In this document: positions 1 to 7,367 of the stretch, piece after piece | Position numbering within the stretch: position 1 is the first letter of the stretch | Layout: every line of letters starts with the position of its first letter | Assembly (NCBI RefSeq): GCF_000812865.1 | Contig: NZ_JSYL01000002.1 | Coordinates: forward strand, 620,001 to 684,000 | Direction of reading: 5' to 3' | DNA: 64,000 bases | Source of the DNA: Kaistella jeonii | Lineage (GTDB): Bacteria; Bacteroidota; Bacteroidia; Flavobacteriales; Weeksellaceae | Notes under the pieces: model-generated | What the model was told of the DNA's origin: nothing | Databases searched by the model: none | What the model saw: the letters and a program-made list of their open reading frames with translations, nothing else | Program-made: the position numbers and the translations under genes

Positions 1-471
1 ATCTACCTTTTCTAAAATTTTCGCGGTTTTGGTTTTCTGCTTCAACTTTTCTACGAAGAAGCTCGTCTCAAAAAATTGCCGGTGAATCCCGGGAAGAAGT
101 TCTTTAAAAAGATTCATTCCTACTTGATTATTGTGCAGATCCATCTTGGTTTCAAGCGGTTGATTAGGGAAAAGTTGCTCGTGAAGATCAGTCATTTTCT
201 TGGAATAATCCAAAGCTTTTTGGGGTGAAGAAATTTTGCTGCAATACATGGTAATCAAACAGGTCCAAAGCGAATGACGAAAAGCATTGCCAATTCCATT
301 GTTAGAATGGGTTTTTGAAAAGTGCTTTTGAGCCAGGGAAAAACTTTTGAGAGTCGCATAAAATCCCATTATCGAAAATAAGGGATGCGAAAATACTAAT
401 CGCAAAAGTTTTAGTATTTTCTCGAAACTTAAGGATTGTAAAGCATTAAATATTATTTGAATATTCCTCAT
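1..471 (-). CDS. DUF6973-like protein, partial (C-terminus outside window)
   Basis: The minus strand is open without a stop from an ATG at 469-471 to the window edge, giving 157 codons. The product has basic and hydrophobic N-terminal segments, then a conserved-looking block GIGNAFRHSLW (about residues 64-74) and, further on, KMDLHNNQVGMN. The arrangement of Asn, His and Asp residues recalls the Bacteroidota family DUF6973, whose function I do not know. That assignment is from memory. The start lies directly behind a terminator hairpin (472-504) that ends the accD transcript, so the gene may depend on read-through. The C-terminus cannot be judged from this window. Confidence 0.72.
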   Translation of the reverse strand, partial: MRNIQIIFNALQSLSFEKILKLLRLVFSHPLFSIMGFYATLKSFSLAQKHFSKTHSNNGIGNAFRHSLWTCLITMYCSKISSPQKALDYSKKMTDLHEQLFPNQPLETKMDLHNNQVGMNLFKELLPGIHRQFFETSFFVEKLKQKTKTAKILEKVD

Positions 472-504
472 AAAAAAGAAATCCCACCTCAATTGAGGTG
501 AGAT
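472..504 (-). terminator. Intrinsic terminator after accD
   Basis: On the minus strand, a 10-bp stem (495-504 pairing with 481-490, one G-T pair) with an AATT loop is followed by a T-rich run (480-472). It ends 22 bp past the accD stop and its U-tract touches the start codon of the next gene. Confidence 0.8.
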
Positions 505-525
505 TTTTCAGTTAGTTATATTTTT

Positions 526-1377
526 CTAAGAATGAACCAAAAGATTCACTGTTTTAGAAATCTTGTCTTTAATTTCAGTTCGTTTTACAATAAAATCTAC
601 AAAACCTTTCTCCTGCAAGAACTCTGACGTTTGAAAACCTTCCGGTAAATCTTTACCGATCGTCTCACGAATAACTCTTGGACCAGCAAAACCGATCAAA
701 GCTCCCGGTTCAGCCACGATAATATCTGCAGTCATTGCAAATGAGGCGGTAATTCCACCAAAAGTTGGATCACACAAATAAGCGATATAGAGAAGTCCAG
801 CTTCTGAAAGTTGCGCTAATTTTGACTGAACTTTTGCCAACTGCATCAATGAATAAGTTGCTTCCTGCATTCTCGCTCCACCCGATTGACAAATAATCAT
901 GTAAGGAAGTTTATGTTTGATACAATAATCAACTGCTCTACGAATTTTTTCGCCCATCACAGATCCTAAAGATCCACCGATAAAACTAAAATCCATACAA
1001 GAAATTACCATTTCGGTTCCGTTAACGGTTCCTACTGCATTTCTGATCGAATCGGTCAATTTTGTTTTAGCTTTCACTTCTTTCAAACGGTCTGTATAAG
1101 ACTTGGTATCTTTGAAATTCAACATATCCACACTTTCTACATCAGCGTCAAGTTCGGTATATTTATTTTCATCGAAAAGAATCGAAAAGAATTCACGACT
1201 ACCGATTCTCACATGAAAACCGTCTTCCGGAGAAACGTAATTATTGGCTTTCAGTTCTTCATGCTCAATAACTTTTCCCGTCGGAGTTTGATGCCAAAGT
1301 CCTTTTGGTACATCTTTTTTATTCTCCGTAGAAGTAGTTATATTCTGTGTTTTTCTTTTAAACCAGTCGAATGCCAT
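526..1377 (-). CDS. accD: Acetyl-CoA carboxylase carboxyltransferase subunit beta
   Basis: This is the beta subunit of the cytosolic carboxyltransferase that moves carboxyl from biotin to acetyl-CoA, giving malonyl-CoA for fatty acid synthesis. The 283 residues align along the whole family core: [12 protein letters not shown] (about 134-145), SGGARMQEA and the acetyl-CoA site region [14 protein letters not shown] start. The N-terminal zinc ribbon of the E. coli protein has lost its four cysteines: the equivalent positions read TPTG (31-34) and SPED (49-52). From memory, other flavobacterial AccD proteins have the same change, so the enzyme is probably functional without zinc. The partner accA is not in the window. 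The next gene upstream is fbaA, 78 bp away in the same direction. Confidence 0.96.
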   Translation of the reverse strand: MAFDWFKRKTQNITTSTENKKDVPKGLWHQTPTGKVIEHEELKANNYVSPEDGFHVRIGSREFFSILFDENKYTELDADVESVDMLNFKDTKSYTDRLKEVKAKTKLTDSIRNAVGTVNGTEMVISCMDFSFIGGSLGSVMGEKIRRAVDYCIKHKLPYMIICQSGGARMQEATYSLMQLAKVQSKLAQLSEAGLLYIAYLCDPTFGGITASFAMTADIIVAEPGALIGFAGPRVIRETIGKDLPEGFQTSEFLQEKGFVDFIVKRTEIKDKISKTVNLLVHS

Positions 1378-1388
1378 GTTTTTCTAAA

Positions 1389-1409
1389 TTTTAGATTTTA
1401 GATTTTAGA
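1389..1409. repeat. Short 7-bp tandem repeat between fbaA and accD
   Basis: Three exact copies of TTTTAGA lie between accD and fbaA. A partly complementary stretch at about 1430-1450 (TTTAGAATTT, AATCTAAAAT) could fold back on them. No function is evident. Confidence 0.6.
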
Positions 1410-1455
1410 TTAAAAACGTTCTATTAATTTAGAATTTATAATCTAAAATTTATAA

Positions 1456-2523
1456 TTAAAGAGTATTGATATTATTAAGGTTTTTGAAAGCTTCCTCTAA
1501 TCTTGCAGAGAATGTCTCTTCGCCTTTTCTAACCCAAACTCTTGGATCATAGAATTTTTTATTTGGCTTATCGTCACCATCAGGATTTCCAACCTGAGTT
1601 TTTAGATAGTCTAATTTACTGACCATATAATCTCTAATTCCTTCTGTATAAGCAAATTGAAGATCAGTATCAATATTCATTTTGATCGCTCCGTAACTTA
1701 CCGCTTCTCTAATTTCTTCAACAGAAGAACCAGATCCACCGTGGAATACAAAATTTACAGGTTTGTCGCCAGTTCCGAATTTTTCCTGAACATATTTCTG
1801 AGAGTTATCTAAAATTTTCGGTGTCAATTTTACGTTTCCAGGTTTGTAAACACCATGTACATTTCCGAAAGCTGCAGCAATAGTGAAGTTCGGAGAAATA
1901 GCGTTTAATCTTTCATAAGCGTAAGCAACTTCGTCTGGTTGAGTATATAATTTGGAAGAATCAACATCTGAATTATCAACACCATCTTCTTCACCACCTG
2001 TAACACCCAATTCGATTTCTAAAGTCATGCCCATTTTCGCCATTCTTTCGAAATATTTGCAAGAAATATCCAGATTTTCTTCGATCGGTTCTTCGGATAA
2101 ATCGAGCATGTGAGAGGAATAAAGAGATTTGCCGGTTTGTGCAAAAAATTCTTCATTAGCATCTATCAAACCATCGATCCATGGCAATAATTTTTTAGCA
2201 CAGTGATCGGTATGTAAAATTACCGTCGCGCCATAAGCTTCTGCCAAAGTGTGAATATGCTTAGCTCCTGCAACTGCGCCTAAGATTGCGGCTTTTTGGT
2301 CGTCATTACTCAAACCTTTTCCTGCGTTGAAAGCTGCGCCTCCGTTAGAAAATTGAATGATCACCGGAGAATTTAATTTTGCTGCCGTTTCCAGCACTGC
2401 ATTTACATTGCTTGATCCAATTACATTAACTGCAGGAAGTGCAAAATTGTTTTCTTTCGCATGATTAAAAATGTCGGTAACCAATTTACCAGTGGCAACA
2501 CCTGCCGGAAAAAGTCTGCTCAT
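1456..2523 (-). CDS. fbaA: Class II fructose-bisphosphate aldolase
   Basis: Zinc-dependent aldolase of glycolysis and gluconeogenesis, cleaving fructose 1,6-bisphosphate to glyceraldehyde 3-phosphate and dihydroxyacetone phosphate in the cytosol. The 355 aa length matches the E. coli-type (class IIa) enzyme. Metal and catalytic motifs are visible: HTDHCAKK (about residue 105-112), the glutamate-rich ELGVTGGEEDG loop, NVHGVYKPG with a zinc histidine, and VFHGGSGSS binding the phosphate. ATG start at 2523, next to an A/T-rich leader without Shine-Dalgarno. It sits between nadK (70 bp upstream) and accD, all leftward. Confidence 0.97.
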   Translation of the reverse strand: MSRLFPAGVATGKLVTDIFNHAKENNFALPAVNVIGSSNVNAVLETAAKLNSPVIIQFSNGGAAFNAGKGLSNDDQKAAILGAVAGAKHIHTLAEAYGATVILHTDHCAKKLLPWIDGLIDANEEFFAQTGKSLYSSHMLDLSEEPIEENLDISCKYFERMAKMGMTLEIELGVTGGEEDGVDNSDVDSSKLYTQPDEVAYAYERLNAISPNFTIAAAFGNVHGVYKPGNVKLTPKILDNSQKYVQEKFGTGDKPVNFVFHGGSGSSVEEIREAVSYGAIKMNIDTDLQFAYTEGIRDYMVSKLDYLKTQVGNPDGDDKPNKKFYDPRVWVRKGEETFSARLEEAFKNLNNINTL

Positions 2524-2593
2524 AATTTATTTTTTAATAGATTTTTAACAAGAATTTTAGAAATGTAAAGTTAAGAATTTTATGCAATAAACA

Positions 2594-3460
2594 TTAGTTT
2601 CTTTTGTCTTTTCCCCACAGTAGTTTTTGACGGATTGTTTCGTAAAAACTCAGATTATTAGGATGAATAAGCAAGATTTGAAAGCTCGCTTTTCGCAAAA
2701 CAATTTCCACATCGGTTTCCATATTAATGAGTCTTGAATCAAGCGATAAAGAATATTGGGGAACACGACTTTCGACTTTTAAACGAATCTCAACATCATC
2801 ATTTACGATAAGCGGTCGAACATTCAAGTTGTGTGGTGCGATTGGTGTGATCACAAAATTATGATTAGCGGGCGTGATAATTGGTCCACCACAACTTAAA
2901 GAATAAGCAGTAGAACCAGTTGGCGTAGAAATAATTACACCATCTCCCCAGAAAATATTTAGAAATTCGTCGTTGATATAAGATTCTACGGTAATCATTG
3001 CCGTAGTTTCCTTGCGGGAAATCGTAATATCATTCAACGCATAAGGAAAAAAATCTGGATTTTTCGGCGATACAATTTCAATCACCGATCTTCTGCTGAT
3101 TTTAACTTCTCCTTTAATGATATCATTGAGTTCCAGAAAAATTCCATCTTTTGTAAAACTTGCCAAAAACCCAAGACGACCCGTATTTACCCCTACAACT
3201 GGTATTTCCAGGTCCTGTACAAAAAGAAGTGAATTAACGATCGTTCCATCGCCACCAAACGTAAAAAAGAAATCTACCTTCATTTCTTTCAGATCTTCTT
3301 TGCCTGAAAAAGTCTTGAAATCTTTTGAAAACTGCATCGAACTTGCCATTTCTCCGTACAGAATAGCCTGAACACCGCGTTTTTCAAGTTCAGATACAAA
3401 TTTGCTTAGATACAGAAAAGTATCTAAATCATTTTTTTGAGAATATATCGCTGCTTTCAT
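2594..3460 (-). CDS. nadK: NAD kinase
   Basis: Cytosolic ATP-dependent NAD kinase making NADP. The 288 aa protein shows the family signature GGDGT (about residue 70-74, with the catalytic Asp), then NTGRLGFLA and SPTGSTAYSLSCGGP, which form the NAD-binding core. Length and motif order are normal. ATG start at 3460. The upstream neighbour in the same direction is a CBS-ACT protein, 86 bp away. Downstream are fbaA and accD, so the block links cofactor supply with central carbon and lipid metabolism. I cannot tell from the sequence whether they form one operon. Confidence 0.96.
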   Translation of the reverse strand: MKAAIYSQKNDLDTFLYLSKFVSELEKRGVQAILYGEMASSMQFSKDFKTFSGKEDLKEMKVDFFFTFGGDGTIVNSLLFVQDLEIPVVGVNTGRLGFLASFTKDGIFLELNDIIKGEVKISRRSVIEIVSPKNPDFFPYALNDITISRKETTAMITVESYINDEFLNIFWGDGVIISTPTGSTAYSLSCGGPIITPANHNFVITPIAPHNLNVRPLIVNDDVEIRLKVESRVPQYSLSLDSRLINMETDVEIVLRKASFQILLIHPNNLSFYETIRQKLLWGKDKRN

Positions 3461-3546
3461 CCGGCTATTCGTATTTTTTGATTGGTCAGATGTGACACCA
3501 ACAATTTTTTAAGTATTTTCAACAAAGTGTTATCGTGTTTCATTAT

Positions 3547-4200
3547 TTAAAACTCCAGATATTTTTGAAAAAATCCGAAACGGTCTTTCATCAATTCTTC
3601 TTTTTCGTCATCGTAATATTTATGAACGACGTTGTAACCATATCTTTCAAAAGTTTCATCAATAGAACTGAGATTCTCACTGCTGATTTTCAGCGTGATC
3701 TGAATGAAATCTTCGCCGATCTGATTTACAAAACATCCGTAAATCTTACCATTATTAGACTCAACAATTTTACAGACTTCGGTAAAGGAGTACCGCATAT
3801 CATTGGTCTGAATAATCATTACCGCCCCATTTTCGGAAAAAAGAGGGTATTTCGAAAACTCATTAAAAATATCATCGCAGGAAAGATAACCCATATATTT
3901 TTCGCGTCGGGAAATCACCGGGATTACGTTCGCATTAAAAGAATGGAAAAGATTGATGGAATCCAATAAATTACCATCATCTAAGATCGCAAATTTGTCA
4001 AAATGAACTGCCAAACTTCCTAGATTACCTTCCGGACTTTCTTCTAAAAAAGACTGGCTGATCGCACCCTGAAAAATCCCCTTCTTTTTTACAAAAACAT
4101 GGGAATAACCAAACTCTTTCGCTATTTCATTAGCATCCTCAATTCGGTCACTGGAATTAAAAGCTGGATAGTCTTTTGAGATATAATCTTTGATAAACAT
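3547..4200 (-). CDS. CBS-pair protein with C-terminal ACT-like domain (AcuB-like layout)
   Basis: 217 residues. The N-terminal half (about 1-125) has the pattern of two CBS motifs: a first one starting YISKDYPAF and a second ending with VIPVISRREKYMGYLS. The C-terminal half (about 128-200) has a beta-alpha-beta pattern starting VMIIQTNDMRYSF, as in ACT domains. CBS pairs usually bind adenosyl ligands and ACT domains bind small metabolites, so this is probably a cytosolic sensor. It has no catalytic motif. It precedes nadK by 86 bp in the same direction; a link to adenylate or NAD state is inferred from this only. Confidence 0.8.
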   Translation of the reverse strand: MFIKDYISKDYPAFNSSDRIEDANEIAKEFGYSHVFVKKKGIFQGAISQSFLEESPEGNLGSLAVHFDKFAILDDGNLLDSINLFHSFNANVIPVISRREKYMGYLSCDDIFNEFSKYPLFSENGAVMIIQTNDMRYSFTEVCKIVESNNGKIYGCFVNQIGEDFIQITLKISSENLSSIDETFERYGYNVVHKYYDDEKEELMKDRFGFFQKYLEF

Positions 4201-4271
4201 GACGCTAATTTAGGGAAATATTAAAAAGGTTGAGCATTTTTTAAAATATTTTAAAATTATTAAAAGATAAT

Positions 4272-4302
4272 TTGCATCGTAATGAAACAAAATATATCTT
4301 TG
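4272..4302 (+). promoter_or_regulatory. Strong Bacteroidota promoter facing right in a gene-free gap
   Basis: A TTG (4272-4274, within TTTG) is followed by a 20-bp spacer and a perfect -7 box, TATCTTTG (4295-4302). This is the best full promoter match in the window together with that of the tRNA cluster. No rightward coding sequence follows; a terminator does, about 40 bp on. Confidence 0.7.
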
Positions 4303-4306
4303 TCGC

Positions 4307-4376
4307 CTTTCATTTTTACTTTTTATTAGATTTATTTCAAACTGCGATGCTTTCGGGCGTTGCAGTTTTTTATTTT
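4307..4376 (+). ncRNA. Candidate ~70-nt small RNA
   Basis: Inferred from a perfect rightward promoter ending at 4302 and a 12-bp terminator stem (4339-4350 with 4357-4368, loop TTTCGG) followed by a U-rich run. The transcript would be about 70 nt: an AU-rich 5' half of about 30 nt and the hairpin. There is no plausible coding sequence in it. Its 3' end is antisense to the stop codon of the leftward eamA-like gene (stop at 4370-4372). The hairpin lacks a U-run in the leftward direction, so it does not look like the terminator of that gene. No match to a known RNA family was recognised. Confidence 0.5.
4339..4376 (+). terminator. Rightward intrinsic terminator (end of candidate small RNA)
   Basis: The stem pairs AAACTGCGATGC with GCGTTGCAGTTT (12 bp, two G-T pairs) around a TTTCGG loop, followed by TTTTTTATTTT in the + direction only. 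No + strand gene lies upstream of it. Confidence 0.78.
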
Positions 4377-5254
4377 GTAAATAATGGTTTCGCGCGAAGG
4401 AATATCAATCCAGCCAAAATAACTAAACCTCCAAAACCTTGCATCATCGTTAATTTCTCACCATCTAAAATTCCCCAGATCACTGCAACAACAGGCATTA
4501 ATAAGGTTACTGTAGAAGCAAATAATGGCGTGGAAATATTTAGAAGACGATAATTAAGCATCATCGCCAAGCCAGTACCAAAAATCGAAAGCAAACTCAC
4601 GAAACCTAAACCGATAAATAAATCTTTGCTAGGTTCGAGCTTCGCAAAAAATCCAGAAAAGACCAAAGAAATTAAGGATGGCAAAATAAGTACAAAGGAA
4701 AAAACAAAGGCTGAAAGAATTTTTGCAGGAATCTCATGAAGTTTTGATTTTACCGTGGTGGTAGAAATCGCATAACACAAAGTCGCTACCAATAATAAAA
4801 CGATAGGAATCATTTTCAGTTTGCCACTTTCAGCTCCAGAAAGCGCTAAAATACAGGCACCCGAAAAACTAATTGCAACTCCCACCAATTGTCTCTTGGT
4901 GGTTGAAAATTTCCAGAAAAGCGAACCGACGATAATTACGAAAATAGGCATCATTGAATTTACAATACCCGCAATACTACTGCTGATCTGAGTTTCAGCA
5001 ATCGGAAAAAGAAACATTGGAATGAAATTTCCGGTTAAAGCAGCTATAATTAACCATTTCAAATGTTTGCGAGGGAATTTTTTAATATTTAAAATTGCGA
5101 TTGGAAGCAGAAGAATTCCAGCAATTAAGACGCGCAACGCACCGACTTCATAAGGATTGAAATGTTCAAGAGATTTTTTAATCAGTATAAATGACGAACC
5201 CCAAATGATGGACAGCACCACCAGCAAAATCCATCTTTCTTTTTCAGGATTCAT
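4370..5254 (-). CDS. EamA/DMT-family transporter
   Basis: Inner-membrane protein of 294 aa with about ten hydrophobic helices in two similar halves, the layout of the drug/metabolite transporter (EamA) family. The first half begins WILLVVLSIIWGSSFILIKK, and the second half has the matching GTGLAMMLNYRLL region. The helix-end sequences VAVIWGILDGE and GGLVILAGL are typical of EamA repeats. The substrate cannot be predicted; relatives export amino acids or metabolites. Its start (ATG, 5254) overlaps the aat stop by 11 bp, so the two are probably co-translated. Confidence 0.88.
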   Translation of the reverse strand: MNPEKERWILLVVLSIIWGSSFILIKKSLEHFNPYEVGALRVLIAGILLLPIAILNIKKFPRKHLKWLIIAALTGNFIPMFLFPIAETQISSSIAGIVNSMMPIFVIIVGSLFWKFSTTKRQLVGVAISFSGACILALSGAESGKLKMIPIVLLLVATLCYAISTTTVKSKLHEIPAKILSAFVFSFVLILPSLISLVFSGFFAKLEPSKDLFIGLGFVSLLSIFGTGLAMMLNYRLLNISTPLFASTVTLLMPVVAVIWGILDGEKLTMMQGFGGLVILAGLIFLRAKPLFTK

Positions 5255-5894
5255 TATTTCTTTTTAATATTGTTAAGTAGTCTTTTTTAGAAATCATGAT
5301 CGCGCCCAGACTTTCCAAATGTTCGGAATGAATTTGACAGTCAATTAACTCTAAATTTCCTCTATTTTTTTGAATAAAATTGATAAATCCGGCTTTGGAA
5401 GCATTGCTTACTTTTGCAAACATACTTTCGCCACAAAAAACTTTCCCGATCTGAATGCCGTAAAATCCACCAACTAATTCTTCATTTTGCCAAACTTCAA
5501 TACTTTTTGCGATACCTAATTCATGAAGCTCAACATAAGAATTGATGAGTTCCTCGGAAATCCAGGTTCCGTCCTGGTCTTTTCTGAAGGTGTTTTGACA
5601 TTCCTGCATCACTTCCCGAAAACATTTATTTTCAGTAAAAGTAAAAACCTCATCTCGCAAAATCTTTTTCATTGATTTAGAAACTTTCAAATCATCAGGA
5701 AAAAGAACAAACCGAGGATCCGGACACCACCATAAAATTTCTTCACCGGGATTAAACCAGGGAAAAAGTCCTAATTGATAGGCGAAATGAATTCTCTCTG
5801 ACGATAAATCGCCTCCAATCGCCAATAAACCATTTTCCGAATCAGTTGACTCCGGGTCTGGAAAAGAAATGATCTGAGGGTCGAGTAAAACCAT
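5244..5894 (-). CDS. aat: Leucyl/phenylalanyl-tRNA-protein transferase
   Basis: Cytosolic N-end-rule enzyme that transfers Leu or Phe from tRNA to proteins with N-terminal Arg or Lys, marking them for ClpS/ClpAP. The 216 aa product matches the family throughout: GLFPWFNPGEEILWWCPDPR (about 43-62), then GGFYGIQIGKVFCGESMF (about 142-159), and NASKAGF. ATG start at 5894. It overlaps the transporter gene downstream by 11 bp and follows a terminator for the DUF3127 gene, so it probably has its own promoter. Confidence 0.95.
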   Translation of the reverse strand: MVLLDPQIISFPDPESTDSENGLLAIGGDLSSERIHFAYQLGLFPWFNPGEEILWWCPDPRFVLFPDDLKVSKSMKKILRDEVFTFTENKCFREVMQECQNTFRKDQDGTWISEELINSYVELHELGIAKSIEVWQNEELVGGFYGIQIGKVFCGESMFAKVSNASKAGFINFIQKNRGNLELIDCQIHSEHLESLGAIMISKKDYLTILKRNNES

Positions 5895-5896
5895 TT

Positions 5897-5931
5897 TTAA
5901 AATGAAATCCTGCTCTTTGGAAAGCAGGATT
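5897..5931 (-). terminator. Terminator after DUF3127 gene
   Basis: The stem AATCCTGCT/AGCAGGATT (5906-5914 with 5923-5931) has an 8-nt loop and a T-rich leftward flank. It ends the DUF3127 transcript just before the aat start codon. Confidence 0.75.
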
Positions 5932-5955
5932 CTTATTTATTTTTAATTTAAAAGA

Positions 5956-6333
5956 CTAGAACGGTAAATCGTCATCTTCCTCAGCAAAAACATCTGTTTT
6001 AGAAGCAGAAGTTTGTGATTCTACCGGTTTTGCAGAAGTAGGCTCGTTGAAATTATTTGAATCTACTTTCTCTACTTTCCAACCTGTGATCGAATTAAAA
6101 TATTTCACATCACCTTGAGGAGAAGTCCATTCTCTACCTCCAATATTGATGGAAACTTTTACTTTATCACCTTCCTTCAATTGATTTAGTAGATCTCCTT
6201 TCTCTTTAAGAAACTCAATACTAATCGGTTGTGGATATTGTTCTTCGGTCACTACAACCATTTCTCTTTTCTGAAAACCGCTCGGAAAAGTCTGAACTTC
6301 ACCTAATTTTTTTACTATTCCTTGTAATTCCAT
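5956..6333 (-). CDS. DUF3127 protein with SSB-like acidic C-terminal tip
   Basis: 125 aa. Residues 1-90 (MELQGIVKKLGEVQTF..., then ISIEFLKEKGDLL and GREWTSPQGDVKYFNSITGW) match the Bacteroidota family DUF3127, which has the beta-barrel look of an OB-fold. A low-complexity Ser/Thr/Ala-rich linker (about 95-113) follows and the protein ends in EEDDDLPF. That ending is nearly the same as the C-terminal tip of single-stranded DNA-binding proteins (DDDIPF in E. coli SSB), which docks repair and replication proteins. Nucleic acid binding is an inference. It stands alone with its own terminator and lies next to the tRNA cluster, which reads the other way. Confidence 0.85.
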   Translation of the reverse strand: MELQGIVKKLGEVQTFPSGFQKREMVVVTEEQYPQPISIEFLKEKGDLLNQLKEGDKVKVSINIGGREWTSPQGDVKYFNSITGWKVEKVDSNNFNEPTSAKPVESQTSASKTDVFAEEDDDLPF

Positions 6334-6429
6334 AATTGATTATATAAAGTTGTAAAAGTAAGAAATTAAGAAGAGATAAAGAAGCCAGAGATTTAAAATT
6401 TTGAAAAAAATAAAAAATGTTGAAATTTA

Positions 6430-6461
6430 TTGGGTTAAAAAGGAAAAAGTATTTATATTTG
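6430..6461 (+). promoter_or_regulatory. Promoter of the tRNA cluster
   Basis: TTG (6430-6432), a 21-bp spacer and a perfect -7 box TATATTTG (6454-6461). Transcription would start about 6465, some 27 nt before the first tRNA. Confidence 0.75.
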
Positions 6462-6491
6462 CACTCACAAAAAAAAGAAAGGAGTTCATTT

Positions 6492-6573
6492 GCGGATGTG
6501 ATGTAATTGGTAGCCATGCCAGACTTAGGATCTGGTGCTTCACGGCGTGGGGGTTCGAGTCCCTTCATCCGCA
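6492..6573 (+). tRNA. tRNA-Leu (anticodon UAG)
   Basis: 82 nt. The acceptor stem GCGGATG/CATCCGC is followed by discriminator A. The anticodon stem CCAGA/TCTGG encloses the loop CTTAGGA, giving anticodon TAG. There is a long class II variable region and a T-loop TTCGAGT. CCA is not encoded. It reads CUA and probably other CUN codons. Confidence 0.95.
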
Positions 6574-6629
6574 CGATTTTTTGAAATATTTTTTAGAATT
6601 TTTTATTAAATTTTTAGAAAATTAGCTAT

Positions 6630-6702
<73 letters not shown>

Positions 6703-6711
6703 CTCCACTTT

Positions 6712-6795
6712 GCCTTGGTGGTGGAATTGGTAGACACGCAGGACTTAAAATCCTGTGTCCGTAAGGATGTACGGGTTCAAGTCCCGTCCGAGGTA
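6712..6795 (+). tRNA. tRNA-Leu (anticodon UAA)
   Basis: 84 nt class II tRNA. Acceptor GCCTTGG/CCGAGGT, anticodon stem CAGGA/TCCTG with loop CTTAAAA, a long variable arm, T-stem ACGGG/CCCGT with loop TTCAAGT, and discriminator A. CCA is not encoded. It starts only 9 nt after the tRNA-Gly. Confidence 0.97.
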
Positions 6796-6800
6796 CTTTA

Positions 6801-6836
6801 AACGCTGTTAATCATTTGATTAGCAGCGTTTTTTTT
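6801..6836 (+). terminator. Terminator of the tRNA cluster
   Basis: A 14-bp hairpin (6801-6814 with 6817-6830) with a 2-nt nominal loop is followed by eight T residues, 5 nt past the last tRNA. Confidence 0.88.
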
Positions 6837-6982
6837 ATTTATTAGTCTCGATCAATTCAATTTAATAGTGATGATAAATAGATGTTTAAGGAGTCTAATA
6901 AGACCTCGAAATGCGCTACTTTACATTTTCACTTCTGTTAGTGGTACTTTATTTGATGCTTTAGATCATTAAATAAAATATC

Positions 6983-7324
6983 ATGGCAAACCACAATTTA
7001 AAAACGCTTTCCCAAGTCCTCAATATTTTAGTGAAACGGGGAATTACCAAAGAGATCTGCATGAACGATCAAAATCAAATGGTTTTGGATAAAGACGAAA
7101 AAATTTATCAACCCGAAGATCTTTGTATTGTAAAATCGTACCGATTTGAGGGTGACAGCAATCCTGATGATAATGCTGTGCTTTATTTATTAGAAGATAA
7201 AGACGGCGAACTTTCAACAATTTTAGATTCTTACGGTGCCGAAAGTAATCACAGTGGCGAAGAATTCGATAATTTCCTTCGGGAAATCCCGGTTGAAGAC
7301 AATCCAGAATATGACTTTGACTAA
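6983..7324 (+). CDS. Small conserved Bacteroidota protein of unknown function
   Basis: 113 aa, acidic, with no signal peptide or membrane segment. It starts with an amphipathic stretch (NLKTLSQVLNILVKRGITKE) and has a central block YRFEGDSNPDDNAVLYLLE (about 51-69). I recall similar small flavobacterial proteins being labelled phosphoribosylpyrophosphate synthetase, but nothing here resembles the PRPP-binding loop of a true enzyme (usually over 300 aa), so I do not use that name. It is a single gene between the tRNA terminator and a convergent hairpin. ATG start at 6983. Confidence 0.8.
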   Translation: MANHNLKTLSQVLNILVKRGITKEICMNDQNQMVLDKDEKIYQPEDLCIVKSYRFEGDSNPDDNAVLYLLEDKDGELSTILDSYGAESNHSGEEFDNFLREIPVEDNPEYDFD

Positions 7325-7330
7325 ACATGT

Positions 7331-7367
7331 AATCCGGCTCGTTTAATTACGAGTCGGATTTCTTTTT
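7331..7367. terminator. Convergent hairpin terminator enclosing a stop codon
   Basis: AATCCGGCTCGT (7331-7342) pairs with ACGAGTCGGATT (7349-7360) in 12 bp, followed by TCTTTTT on the + strand. It ends the 113-aa gene. The stop codon of the leftward AsmA-like gene (7347-7349) lies at the loop and stem edge, so the last codons of that gene are in the hairpin. Confidence 0.75.

Noticed and set aside
1213..1401. Open frames on the opposite strand of accD and of many other genes
   Set aside because: They mirror conserved genes on the other strand, have no motifs, and their composition follows the antisense of the real frames.
4339..4376. Hairpin read as the terminator of the leftward transporter gene
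   Set aside because: In the leftward direction the stem is followed by TGAAATAAATC, with no T-run, while the rightward side has a clear T-run.
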